Assembly (NCBI RefSeq): GCF_016801865.2
Contig: NC_068938.1
Location: 108,923,176-108,987,175 of the forward strand
Source of the DNA: Culex pipiens pallens
Taxonomy: Eukaryota; Arthropoda; Insecta; Diptera; Culicidae
Length of the DNA: 64,000 nucleotides
Direction of reading: 5' to 3'
The notes below the pieces were generated by a model. It saw nothing but the letters and a program-made list of their open reading frames with translations. It was not told the origin of the DNA and did no database searches. The position numbers and the translations under genes were made by a program. Positions 22,467 to 34,700 of the stretch are shown here, piece by piece; the first letter of the stretch is position 1, and the number at the start of each line of letters is the position of its first letter.

Positions 22467-23663
22467 ACTAGATTCAGATGAATTCACGTTGTTTAGCAAC
22501 TTTTCTAAAATGAACTTTTCAAAACTGCTTAAATTTGTAAAGGATAAATTTGCCATTAAATTTGATATTAAATTTGTAAAACTTGCGTAGAATCTTGACG
22601 GCGATCAAAACTCAAATTTCGCTACCGTCTTGTTAATAAACTCAAATTTCCAATCTTCTTATTAATTTATGGAAAGTTCTAGAAATGTCAATCTTTTACA
22701 CGCACTCCCCTCTTCTTATCACCAAGTCGTCGTCTGCGTTTCGGGCCAAAAGAACCATTTATCTTCTACCGAGCTTTCTTTTTCATTCCGAGATCGTTTG
22801 TGCTGCTTTCGAAACGCAGCATTCATTCTTTCTTTTTCTTGTCTTAGCATTCCAACGACACGTTCGCAATTCGGAGTCAAATAAAATCCAAGCAAGCCTT
22901 GAAATGACATTTTCTCCGCTCGTTCGTTGGTTCAGACGGACTTCTGAAAGAGAAAACGATATTGAACTGCAGAATGAATAATGAATTCACAATCGAAAGC
23001 GAACAAATGGTATTAGTTGAATAAATTTGCCGTTCGCAGATGGATCAGTTTAAGTTTGTTGAATTGATTTAATTTCAAAAAGTAGCAGGAGCTGTAATTT
23101 TCTTGAAATTTACACAATCGCTCCTCTGACTTTTGACATCCTAATTTCTTCTTTCCCCTGAGAAAATGAGCAAAACGACATAAATTCTTCCATCGTGAAC
23201 AATTTCTGTTGTAACATCTCTCACAACAAAACCTGGGACAGAAGTGTGTCGACAAGTCTGACGCGCTCTTCCCATTTTTGTACTGCAAAGAGGTCACGCC
23301 GCGCTGACGAGATGAGACGAAAACGGCTCTTATTACTCGTGATGAGTCGAAAGCTGCTTCTGCTAGCTCCCCACCAGCTCCATACAAAATGCCATGCAAT
23401 ATAATCTGTAGCAGCGGCAGCAATTTATACGTCACGACAAGTTTCAACGAGGTCTGAGGAAATCTTGATTGCAACATTACACTCCTTCTACTACGGTAGA
23501 ACACTGCTGGTTTGGCAATCATTGTACCATTTTTTGTTTGTGTTCGTAAAAGCTAATCCGAAGGCATGAAAAGCATAATTTTCTCAGTCAAATTCGTGCC
23601 CGTTTTACCCTCGGCCTGCTATGATTGTCTCATCGGTGTAACACAGGTAAAAGTGAGAGATTT
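22467..23663. other. No gene recognised
   Basis: Frames up to 169 codons on the minus strand (23013-23522) show no domain, and their composition looks non-coding. No repeat structure was seen. Confidence 0.4.
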
Positions 23664-23666
23664 TAA

Positions 23667-23860
23667 AGCTAAGAACAAGATTGTCCGTTCGACGCAGTGG
23701 TGAACGCAGAACGCTTTGCCAGTTCGATTTTTCCATCAACTGTCAGTCGAACAATCTGCAGGGGTTGCTTTGTTCAATGGTCGATGACTGGCAGGCTATG
23801 ATGACAGGCGCAAAATTTTGCGTTTGCGTTCAGGCCTGACGGACAATCTTGTTCTTAGCT
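23667..23860. mobile_element. Harbinger-type MITE, 194 bp
   Basis: Perfect terminal inverted repeats beginning AGCTAAGAACAAGATTGTCC at 23667, with their complement ending at 23860. TAA flanks both ends (23664-23666 and 23861-23863), a 3-bp duplication of the PIF/Harbinger type. No coding content. Confidence 0.75.
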
Positions 23861-26511
23861 TAAGTGTCCAACTATCGGAGCTCAACTGTACCGTCAACAT
23901 CGAATAAAACACCTTCCAGCATGGTTTCGACTGCTTCTCGTCTTCGCTCTATCACGCTGTTACACACTTCAGCGCAGTGAGTCTTGATTGATGGCCGGAC
24001 TGAAAACTTGCCCATTTCCGAAAACTAGGAAGTTCGATTTATCATCATGTCGTCGGTGGAAACTTCCGACGACCTGCGCCGACAGGTTGGTTGCCATCTC
24101 TCTAAAACAACCGGTTCTACGACGGGTGGTGGCGTGAATACGTAACATTATTTTTTTCTGTCCCAGCTGGGCCAAAGGCAGAAGTTTAGATCGACGACGA
24201 CGACGTAACTTGATCGCTAAAGTGATGCTAAAAATAGCGCCCGCGCAAAAGTAAAGCGACTTTCACTATCATCGTCCATCAATCTTGTCCTAAAGTTGCA
24301 TGATGGTGGGCTCGACTGACGAAAAAGTTGTTTAGAAATATGTGATGAATGTCTTCTTTGGTCGTATTACCACCGACTGTGTGGGACACCCAGCTGATTC
24401 CCGGTCAATGAACTATGCAAACTCAAGCTTGGGTGGTGATATTTGAGCCCCCCGTTGTTATGTGTGTGGCTTTGATACACACATAGAGAATAAAAACAAA
24501 CAAAACTGGAAACCAGCTGAAAATGTCGTGAGACCTCCACTGTGTGTGTTATCTATGTTACGATCACCGGTTTCAGTTGACTGCCTTTTTTGTTTTTGGC
24601 TGATAAAAACATAAAATGCATCATAAAAGATGCAGTGCCGTTTTTGTGAAAAGAATCGCGAGTGAAAACAATTCTTTCCAAGTGAGATCTAACGAATATC
24701 ATTCTGTAACTTTTACACAAAAATATTAAATCTCTAAAAATAAGCGCCAACGGTTCCACATTTTCGCCGACATCAATTTTCCTACCTCAATCACATCTCG
24801 CGTCAGAGCTTTTCCACATCACACCTACTTAAATTTTCATCTTCGTTGACCTTTGTCAGCATCATCCCACGCATCTCGAGAGGACCCCGGACAAGCACGC
24901 ACGCACGAACGCCCCATCTCCATGGAATTTTTTTTCCGCTCGTCGGCGTTGTCGTGCAAACGCGTGGGGGTTTCTGCATCAAAATCCCTCCCACGATGAG
25001 GCCCATGTGCTACCGGCTGTAATTAACCTCGGGTCGAAAGCTAAATGTGGACACGCGTGGAAATTGCTGCAGTTCGACCTTTTCCTAGCACGCGCAAATT
25101 ACTTTGGGAAAAAGGGGTTGCAGTTAACTCTTCTATCAACTTCATAACTGTTATCACAAAAGTGAATTTCAACGTGACATTTGAGTTTGAGCGAAGAAAC
25201 TAGTAAAATTGTGTAGAAACATGGCGATTTATATACTACAAATATGTATGTTGTAATGAAGTCACTCGATAAATCTGTTGCTGAACTGACATCAAGTTCA
25301 GGACTGAGAATTTAGAATTCAGCTTTTCAACTTGTTGATAATTTGTACCTCAATCAAAGTGTCTACTGAAATTCCCCAAATGCAGGACACTCTTCTCCCT
25401 TTCTACCAAATTTGTGGCTTGAGGTTATGCAAAGCCACTGGCCAAAAGTTAATCAAACATGGTGCTACTGCATCTACCGGCTACCTACTAAAAGGACACA
25501 CATGGTTCGTCAAGTTGTGAGGCCGCAACCGAAAACCCACACTCCGGAATGATGGTTACAGTTTTCTCCAACAGCAACTCAATTAATATTCATTAGTCGA
25601 GAGATCCAATTTCGCAAATTTAATTACATTAGCAAGATTGTTTCACACACTCCCACACCGTGACTGGCAGACCATGCGGCTAGTTGGCCAATGTTCCACG
25701 GAACTATGATGACCTGAAAGAAGACATTGTTTACACACTTTGATAGCCTGGCCGACCCACCCCCGTGGGGAAGAAGGCCTTCCGGAGGAACCCCCCTGGA
25801 GCGGGAGCCATGTTGACCAATTTATGCCTTCGCTTGTGGGCAGACGTCGTTTTGACCTTTTGGGGCAGTCGGGCAAAGTTTACTTTTAGTAAATATTTGA
25901 GCACACGTCAAACCCGCCAGACATTGTTCCAATTTTCCACTCAAAGTGTTGAAAAAATTACCCCCCGAATGCAGGAGTTTACGAGCCCAATCATCGACGG
26001 GTGCAAAATCAGGGCACTCGGCAGCGCTGTTTGTGTGGTAAACACAGCTCGAAATCGGGGACCCATCTCACAGCAGCAGCAGCAGCAGCAACGTTGTCGG
26101 TTGGGTGTTTGATTGACGCCATCAACATTCATTTCCTGGCAATCCAAAAATCAGCAAATTTACACGAAAACCGGCGCGAATGCTCCAGCAGAGCTTGAAA
26201 ATAATAAACCTGCCAATCTACCTCAATGAGATTTTTGTGGCCTGACTTATATCAAATCAACTGGTTCGTCTGCAAAATAAAATTTGATATTAAATAGTAC
26301 ATCTGCAATAACAAATGATACATTTTTCGAATGCAAAAACCAACCATGAATTTTGTCAACAGCTAGAAAAAATATCTAAAATTATTGTCTCTTACAGGGA
26401 TTGAAATCCTGTAAGCTTATCCGGTAACTCTATGTTGACGAATTTGTAAACAGTGAAATATTTTCAAAATCGTCAACATTTTTTTCCAATTTTTAACTAT
26501 TGTAGTTGTCG
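23861..26511. other. Non-repetitive, no gene recognised
   Basis: Short frames only. A (CAG)n tract lies at about 26072-26090. The stretch 26230-26510 grades into degraded foldback-family sequence. It could be intron or intergenic. Confidence 0.4.
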
Positions 26512-27346
26512 GTTTTGAAAACATTACAATTTTGATTTGGCTCAAACTTTGTGGGGGCCAAATATGCTATTTTGTGTCATTGGTTCACCCATACAAGTCT
26601 CCATACAATTTTGGCAGCTGTCCATACAAAAATGGTATGTAAATATTCAAACAGCTGTAACTTTTGAGTGAATTTTCTGATCAATTTGGTGTCTTCGGCA
26701 AAGTTGTAGATATTGTTGAGGACTTTTGAGAAAAAAATAGGTACACGGAAAAAAAAAATTGCAGATTTTTTTTATCAATTTTTTTTCACTAAAACTCAAT
26801 TTCCCAAAATACGTATTTTTTGATTTTCGAGATTTTTTTTATATGTTTTAGGGGACAAAAATCCGCAACTTTTGAGCCATAGTGAAACATGGTCAAAAAA
26901 TCTGCCGCCGAGTTATAAATTTTTGAAAAAATAGTGATCTTTGGAAAAAAATCGAAGTTTTATGCAAAAACAAGTTTGACGTTACTTTTTAATGCAAAAT
27001 TGAATTTGCAATCGAAAAGTACTTTACAGAGTTTTCAAGATATAGCCACCGAAAGTTTGATTTTAGTGAAATATTTGCAGTTTTTCAATTTTCAAAAATA
27101 GTGACCATGAGTGACCATTTCTAAAAATATTTTTTTTGAAAAGTTCAGAAAATTTGCTATAAAATTGTCTAAGAGACATTGAAGATTGGACCTCTGGTTG
27201 CTGAAATACAGCGGCTTAAAGAAAAAGAAACACGAAAATTGAAGTTTTCTAAGTCTCACCCAATCAGCCCACCATTTTCTAATGACGATATCTCAGCAAT
27301 TAATGGTCCGATTTTCAATGTTAACACATGAAACATTCGTGAAATT

Positions 27347-29074
27347 TGTAACAGTTGGCCTGTTTGGCAAAATTATTTATTTATTTGTTTGAATGTTAAA
27401 TGTTATTTATTTACATTTTGCAATAAAATCCGTTTAGTCAAACTCCGCTTGCACTTTTCTGTAATATCTCTGTTGTATTCACCACGGTAACTCAACCTGT
27501 TTTGGACCGATTGCGTTAAGACCCGGAGAGAGACTCTTGAGAGAGATGAGCCGATCTTGAACTACCTCAGTGAGAGAACACCACAGCTAGACCCGAGAAC
27601 ACAGTTGCTAAAAAGGGATGGGGAGTTCGCTACTTCTGTCGCACGCAGTTACCCAGAGAGCATCTCAAGGAATGACGTAATTCCGGTCAAACCGCTTGAG
27701 CGTCCGTTGCGACCTTCCCTATTCTGAGGACTCCAGGGCTCGTTCACTTTGTCCCCAGCTATCAACGAGAGTGGAAGTGCGCATTTTGTACCGCGAGTTT
27801 TTGGCTTTTTGTACAAAATGTAATGTAGTATAGTGACGTGTTCCTTATTTGGTCTTCTAATTAAATTTCCGTTTTTCGTAGTTTCCCGTTTAGTAATTTT
27901 GTGTGTGCGCTAGTGCTAATAGTTTTTGAATTGTGTGCGAACCAGGAGCTAAGGTAATTGTGCTCATTACCAACCCGTGCATGTGCTCATGTAGTTTCTT
28001 CGAACAGAAGTTCGCCCGTTAGCAACAGCGCTAACCATCCCGCAGCAGCACCAGCCCAGCAGCAGCGCGAACACACGAGCAGCAGAGCAGAGGAAAACGG
28101 AGACGAAGTTCCCCGCGCACCGCACTTCTCGTTGTCGCCGCACGTCACCAGGCGAAGCACGAGGACGAAGAGCGTGAGCGCACGCTAGGCGGCGATCCGT
28201 CACCACATCGCCCCGGTGAAGAAGGGAGGGTCCCTGAACCACCACACGAGGACAGCGGAGATCGTTAGTCCCGGCCGGAGTCAACCCTAAGGCCGGAGCT
28301 TCCTGTCCGGTTGCGAACGCTGACAGCCGCGGAACCGGGAAAAGTCCAAAACCGGCCCGAGCCACCCCGTAAGGCCGAGTCCCGCATTCCGGTCAGCTGT
28401 TCATCAGCTGACGGCCACGTGTCGTCCCTGAGCTGAGCAACCAGCCACAAGCAGCAGAGAACAACAGCAGCAACAAGATCATCATTCGGTGAGTCCGTTC
28501 TTTTTGCACTTGGTGGAAGAAGCACGTCCCTAGCTGACGTAGCGAAGTTTTGCCGGCCTAGTGCCGAGGCGGCAGAAGCGAGACCGCCCTTGACGGACGC
28601 GTCCAAAGTTTGAGGTTCGAACTTTAATTCCACGCGTTTCTACGCCACACGTGGATGACCCCTGAAATCTAAACGCGCGCGCGCGCAATTTGAAGAAGCA
28701 GTAGCCGATTTGATCAGCTGATTGCTGGAAGATGGGAAGAGCACATGAGCACGGTTAGGGAAACAGACAGAAGTAAAGATCAAACGCACACACGCAAAGT
28801 AGGTAGAAGTTAGAAAACTTGAAGATGGCCACTAACACTATTGTACAAAAATAAAGCATGCTAACCAAACGAACACAAGAGAACTCGACTTTGTTTTTGG
28901 AGTTTATGAAATAAAACTACCCTAGATCTTTTCCTGATGAATAAAACGTTCGTTTAACTGTTATTTAAAACCTACTTGTGGAGTTTCTTTAGTTGATTTG
29001 ATTTGGAGTTATGTCACTTTTCGTCGTCTTTTTTTTTTGTTCTGTTTCTGAATGACAGAGCTTGGCGTCGAATG
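27347..29074 (+). repeat. 5' LTR, 3'-truncated
   Basis: 1728 bp matching 37190-38915. It stops at GTCGAATG at 29074, whereas the 3' LTR continues to GTTACA. No tRNA primer-binding site is evident after the break. Inside is a splice-like pair: donor CG|GTGAGT at 28489 and a pyrimidine tract with acceptor AG at 29057-29058, suggesting a 570-bp leader intron. AATAAA signals lie near 28849 and 28920. The 76-codon frame at 27958-28188 is present in both LTRs and has no recognisable function. Confidence 0.9.
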
Positions 29075-29176
29075 GAGTTCTGATCAAAAAGATTCGAAAA
29101 AGAGTTTTTTTTTGGGAAATTATTTCGGATACTGAGGTCATTCAGGCATATTTATTTGTGGAAGTCACTATCGGTG

Positions 29177-29215
<39 letters not shown>

Positions 29216-29351
29216 TGAATATTTATTAGAGTTTATGTGGTATTTATTAACTGTCCTGATTACAGAGTGCTTGTGTCATAGTAGTATTTGATTGCGAGTG
29301 TGTCCAGTTTCGTTTTAGGGAGATTTATTACAATAATAAAATTGATTCAAA
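29075..29351 (+). other. Retrotransposon leader with (TTTA)n microsatellite
   Basis: Non-coding leader between the truncated 5' LTR and the gag ATG. A pure TTTA tract lies at about 29177-29216. No primer-binding site was recognised. Confidence 0.6.
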
Positions 29352-31739
29352 ATGAGTTTCAAATTTCCTTACGCGAAACATCTGCTCAATGATGAGGTGG
29401 ACTATGAGTTAAGGGTGAGAAGTCTTGATGATGCGCTTAACTTAGACACAGAGACTAAAGTTGAAATTTTGCAAAAACATTACCAAGAGGACAGTCAAGA
29501 GAAACGCGAATATCTGTCAATTTACACGATCGAACAGGACTACGACTTCATTCTTTCGCGAGTGTCTTCGATTGAACTAGCCCTACGAGAGAAAAAGGAT
29601 CCAAAATTGATCTCACGTCTTAAGTATTACTATCTGCGTACTAAAAACAGTCAGATTACGCCTCAAACGAAGGAAATGAGGGATGTTTTGGTACAGGATA
29701 TTTGTGATCTTATGAAGCACGTTGGGGTTCAGTTGCAGCCGATTAGCGAAGAAGTACACCAGGATGAGGGAGCAGCTGCTCTTCCGGTGGAACAGAACCA
29801 GTCGGGGAACCTGTCTGTCAACCAAACTGCTGGCCGGAATACCAGCGTACGATCGAACCTTGTCGTCGATACGGTGACTGACTTGCTTGGAGACTTAAAT
29901 GGAAGTAACCAGAATCAGCACAACTTGACTTTTGGCGATTTTGGGATCGACCTTAGTCCAGTTCGAGTCAACCCAAGTTACACTGGTGCGATTCCCAAAG
30001 TTCCCGCGAGTAAACGTCTTGGTATCGTTCCATCCAGGGAACAGTTACAAGCCGAAATGGAACAAATGCGCAAGGATAACAAGGAACTTAGGCAGACGTG
30101 TAGGGACTTAACCGATCGCTTGCAGAATATCAACTTAGCTGAGTTACGGAAGAAGGCAATTAATCCTCAAAACAACTCGGAAGTACCTTCGCGACAGCCG
30201 GAACCTCCGCTGAACAAATCTTCACCGAGAACGAATCAGTTTCCACCGTCGGCGCAGAACCAGGGACCGCCGCCATTGCCGGACAATCGACAGAACCCGC
30301 AGTTCAGTCAAGGTTCACCACTCCCTCCAAATCCATCAAACCAAACCTCTCAGTCGTACCAGTGGCCGAGACCGATGAAATGGCCGAACCCTCAACAGAA
30401 TCGCGGAGTTCCACCACCTCCAAATGAAACTCCCCAGTTGTACCAGTGGCCGAGGTCAAACCCTCAGCAAGAGCGGGGAGCTCCACCACAATCGAGCCAA
30501 ACCCCCCAGTTGTACCAGTGGCCACAACAGGAGCAGGGTTACCGGTTTGGTCTATCAGGACAGAATAACCGTTTTCAACCAACAGGACAAGTCAACTCGG
30601 TAAAAGGGAACCAAACGCCGTCGCAGAGAAATCAATTTCAACAGCAGAACGCGCAGAACAACCTGTCGCAGGGACTGACTTTGCGCTTGCATCGACCGCC
30701 GTTTGGAAATGAAGCTTCCGGAAGTCACGGTGGCTACGAGAACTATGACCACGGAGATGAGGATGACGACTCTGAAGATGATGGCGATTACGGTCAAGGA
30801 AATTTCATACCGTTTGAAAGGACCAGACGCCGCCGAACGGAGCAGTACGACAGACGGATTGAGAAATGGAACATTTCTTTTTCTGGGGAACCGCGCTCGA
30901 CCACGTTGGAAGACTTCATCTTCAAGGTGAAAAGACTGGCCATGATGAACTCGATCTCTGAGAGTAGTATGCTTAGTCACATCCATCTACTACTAAGAGG
31001 CGAGGCATCAGATTGGTTCTTCACCTACTACGAGGAGGATTGGGATTGGCTTACCTTCGAAACGAAGATTCGCTTCCGGTTCGGTAATCCAAACGAGAAC
31101 CAGAGTATTCGTCAACGAATCGCAGACCGCAAACAACAGAGAGGAGAAAAATTCTCAGCTTTCCTGTCGGACATCGAGCGTTTGAACAAACTTCTGACGA
31201 GACCGTTGTCGGAAAGAAGGATGTTCCGCATAATTTATGAAAATATGCAACAACGTTACCGTTCCAAGTTATTATACTTTAACATAGACAGCAAGGACCT
31301 GCTCGCAGCCTTGTGTCAACGCATCGACGCTAACGATCCTTCTCTTAATCCGATAAATACGCGTCACGGTGTCAACAATCTCGAGGCAGATCAACCGGAA
31401 ACGGATAGCGAAGAAGAGTTGAACGCCATTGATAGACGGAACCAGCGTCAACCGGAGAACCGGTCATGGAGACGGGACCGTCCCGCTGAGGGGTACAGAG
31501 GCAATCCTTCACAGGAAACGACGAGACTTCCGTTGTGTTGGAACTGCAGACAGCATGGACATTTCTGGAGACAATGTCAAGCAGAAAAGACGACGTTCTG
31601 TTACGTGTGTGGAAATGCAGGGACTGTTGCTGCGACCTGCAACGTCCATCCAAGAAGGAGCGCGCCCGCACAGGCTGCTCAGACAACACAAGGTCAAGGA
31701 AACCCACACCCTCAGTCTGGACAAAATCCGGGAAACTAA
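29352..31739 (+). CDS. gag: Retrotransposon Gag (795 aa)
   Basis: Structural protein that would assemble the cytoplasmic particle and package the RNA. The ATG at 29352 sits in a good context (AAAATG). Order: N-terminal helical region (1-140); a coiled-coil-like segment at about 228-265; a Pro/Gln/Asn-rich linker with three YQWP-containing repeats (about 330-395); an acidic patch (EDDDSEDDGD, about 475); a Retrotrans_gag-type domain at about 504-670 (KWNISFSGEP through LCQRID); then two zinc-knuckle positions. The first, C729-X2-C-X4-H-X4-C742, is intact. The second, C750-X2-C-X9-C763, lacks the His (Thr in its place), so it may not bind zinc normally. The frame is intact and ends in TAA at 31737, directly on the frameshift heptamer. 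Length is within the range for insect Ty3/gypsy Gags with long linkers. Confidence 0.93.
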   Translation: MSFKFPYAKHLLNDEVDYELRVRSLDDALNLDTETKVEILQKHYQEDSQEKREYLSIYTIEQDYDFILSRVSSIELALREKKDPKLISRLKYYYLRTKNSQITPQTKEMRDVLVQDICDLMKHVGVQLQPISEEVHQDEGAAALPVEQNQSGNLSVNQTAGRNTSVRSNLVVDTVTDLLGDLNGSNQNQHNLTFGDFGIDLSPVRVNPSYTGAIPKVPASKRLGIVPSREQLQAEMEQMRKDNKELRQTCRDLTDRLQNINLAELRKKAINPQNNSEVPSRQPEPPLNKSSPRTNQFPPSAQNQGPPPLPDNRQNPQFSQGSPLPPNPSNQTSQSYQWPRPMKWPNPQQNRGVPPPPNETPQLYQWPRSNPQQERGAPPQSSQTPQLYQWPQQEQGYRFGLSGQNNRFQPTGQVNSVKGNQTPSQRNQFQQQNAQNNLSQGLTLRLHRPPFGNEASGSHGGYENYDHGDEDDDSEDDGDYGQGNFIPFERTRRRRTEQYDRRIEKWNISFSGEPRSTTLEDFIFKVKRLAMMNSISESSMLSHIHLLLRGEASDWFFTYYEEDWDWLTFETKIRFRFGNPNENQSIRQRIADRKQQRGEKFSAFLSDIERLNKLLTRPLSERRMFRIIYENMQQRYRSKLLYFNIDSKDLLAALCQRIDANDPSLNPINTRHGVNNLEADQPETDSEEELNAIDRRNQRQPENRSWRRDRPAEGYRGNPSQETTRLPLCWNCRQHGHFWRQCQAEKTTFCYVCGNAGTVAATCNVHPRRSAPAQAAQTTQGQGNPHPQSGQNPGN

Positions 31740-34700
31740 ACTCGGAGTGCCGCAACGGGAACTCGAGCATTCCAAGCCAGAACAATGTTCCCAGTTCTAC
31801 ACCTTTTTTCGACCCTTTTCAGAACCTACTGGAGATCAAAATCCACACCAACCTGTGTCCACACGTGAAGATCCGCGTGTTCGAAACTGAATTCGAGGCC
31901 CTGTTAGACTCGGGTGCCAGCGTAAGCGTTACCAATTCGAGAGACGTAGCCGATCGTTACGGTTTGAAGATTTTTCCGTCACCGATTCGAATCTGTACCG
32001 CCGACCACACACAGTACTCATGCGTGGGGTACGTCAACATGCCGGTTACGTTTCGAAACGTGACGAAAGTCGTAGCAGTAGTAATTGTACCGGAAATCAC
32101 ACGAAGCTTCATCCTAGGCATCAACTTCTGGACAACCTTCGGGATTAAACCGATGATGCAGGGTGAAACGGGACTAGAAGAGATCGCTGAGATCACCGCA
32201 GGAAGTCAGGACGTTCCGGAAGAGTTGTTCCACTTCTTCATACATCCGGTCGAAGCACTTCCGGTCATCGAGCAACCACCACCGGACGATTCCCTTGACA
32301 TTCCGGGCATCGACCTGCCAGAACCGTCGGTGACCACGCCGGAAACGATCAAGACCGAGCATGACCTGACGGAAGCAGAGAGAGGAAGTCTGGCCGACGT
32401 CATCAGGACATTCCCGTGTACAACGGAAGGTCGTTTAGGAAGAACAGCGCTTCTGCAGCACGAGATCGTACTTCGAGAGGACGCGAAACCCCGCCGAATG
32501 CCACTCTACCGCTGCTCACCTTCCATCCAAGCGGAAATGGACAAGGAGATCGAACGCTACAGGCAGATGGATGCCATCGAGGAGTGCACGAGTGAGTGGG
32601 CGAACCCATTGGTTCCCGTCCGCAAGTCGAATGGTAAGCTAAGGGTTTGTTTGGACTCGAGAAGGATCAATGCCATGACGAAGAAGGATTCCTACCCGAT
32701 GCGCGACATGAAAGGGATATTCCATCGGTTGCAGAGTGCGTGCTACTTCTCCGTAATCGACCTGAAAGACGCGTACTTCCAGATACCGCTCAAAGAAGAT
32801 TGTCGCGACTTCACGGCGTTCCGGACGTCAAAGGGACTGTTCCGCTTTAAGGTGTGTCCATTCGGACTCACAAACGCTCCTTTCACGATGTGCAGACTGA
32901 TGGATAAGGTCATTGGGTTTGATCTGGAGCCCCATGTATTTGTCTACTTGGACGACATTGTGGTGGCGACCAAGGACCTGTCCGAGCACCTTCGACTACT
33001 GGGAATCGTGGCGGAACGTTTGGAAAAGGCGAACCTTACGATTTCGCTCGACAAGTCGCAGTTTTGTAAGAAGCAGGTGAACTATTTGGGGTATTTGTTA
33101 ACCGGACAGGGCGTCGCGATCGACAGCAAGCGGATTGATCCGATCCTGAACTACAGCCGCCCTAAGAGCGTTAAGGACATTCGCCGTCTGCTCGGCCTGG
33201 CGGGCTTTTACCAACGGTTCATTTCCAATTACAGCAAGATCGTCGCGCCAATTTCGGACCTGCTACGGAAGGAGAAGAACAAGTTCCAGTGGACGGAGGC
33301 CGCGGAAGAAGGATTCCAAGAGTTGAAAGCCGCACTGGTGTCGGCACCGATTCTGGCCAACCCGGATTTTGCCGAGCCGTTTGTGATCGAGTCAGACGCA
33401 TCTGATAATGCTGTCGGAGCCGCGCTGATCCAGAAGCTGGATGGCGAGCCACGAATCATCGCTTACTTCAGTAAGAAGTTAAGCAGCACCCAGAAGCGAT
33501 ACGCCAGCGTGGAGAAGGAATGCCTAGGCGTTCTGCTCGCGATCGAGCACTTCCGGCACTACGTGGAAGGAAGCCGTTTCAAAGTCGTCACGGACGCGCG
33601 TAGTCTCCTCTGGCTGTTCACGATAGGTGTCGAGTCTGGTAACTCTAAGCTGCTCAGGTGGGCTCTTAAGATCCAATCATACGATATCGAGTTGGAGTAT
33701 CGAAAGGGGAAGCAAAACATCACCGCAGATTGTTTGTCTCGCTCGTTAGATGCCATCAGCGTAGCGCAAGTCGATCCGGAGTACCAGGACCTGGTCAAGC
33801 AGATCACGATGGACCCGCAGGCCTACACGGACTTCCGAGTAGTCGACGGCAGCGTTTACAAGTTCGTCAAGAACAAAGGAAAGGTCGAGGATAGTCGTTT
33901 CTGCTGGAAAGTCTACCCGCCGAAGTCGGAACGAGAAGAGATTCTCCGGAAAACTCACGGAACCGCTCACCTCGGGTTCGAGAAGACTCTGGCCACGCTT
34001 CGGGAAAGATATTTCTGGCCGTTGATGAACACCGAAACGAAACGTTTCTGCCAGGATTGTCTCGTCTGTCAAACCAGCAAAGCGACCAACGTCAACACCA
34101 CAGCTCCACTGAAAGTGCAGCGGAAGATTGCGGAATACCCGTGGCAATTTGTGACGATGGACTACGTTGGACCGCTTCCGGCATCGGGGAAAGGGAGAAG
34201 CACCTGTCTGCTGGTACTAACAGACGTTTTCAGCAAGTTCGTACTAGTACAACCATTTCGGCAAGCCACGGCGGATTCGCTCGTTCCGTTCGTTGAGAAT
34301 ATGCTGTTTTTGCTGTTCGGGGTTCCGGAAGTAATCCTCACAGATAACGGGACACAATTCACGTCCAAACTGTTCCAAGATCTGCTGAGTCGATATCACG
34401 TAACCCACTGGAGAACGCCGAGTTACCATCCGCAGATCAACGATTCGGAGAGAGCCAACCGGGTGATAACAACCGCCATCCGGGCCACGATCAAAAAGGA
34501 CCACAAGGATTGGGCGAACAACATCCAGACGATCGCCAACGCCATCCGGAACTCGGTGCATGACGCGACGAAGTACACGCCCTACTTTGTCCTGTTCGGG
34601 CGAAACATGGTCTCGGACGGAAGAGAGTACCGTTGCATGAGGGACACGTCGATTGATAGTGGGAGTCTGAACAACGCTGAGAGGGAGAAACTGTACGCCG

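Noticed and set aside
27958..28188. 76-codon frame in both LTRs
   Set aside because: It is inside non-coding LTR sequence, is duplicated only because LTRs are, and has no known domain.
30304..30582. Minus-strand frames across gag
   Set aside because: They lie opposite the intact gag frame, have no domain and are shadows of its repetitive Pro/Gln region.
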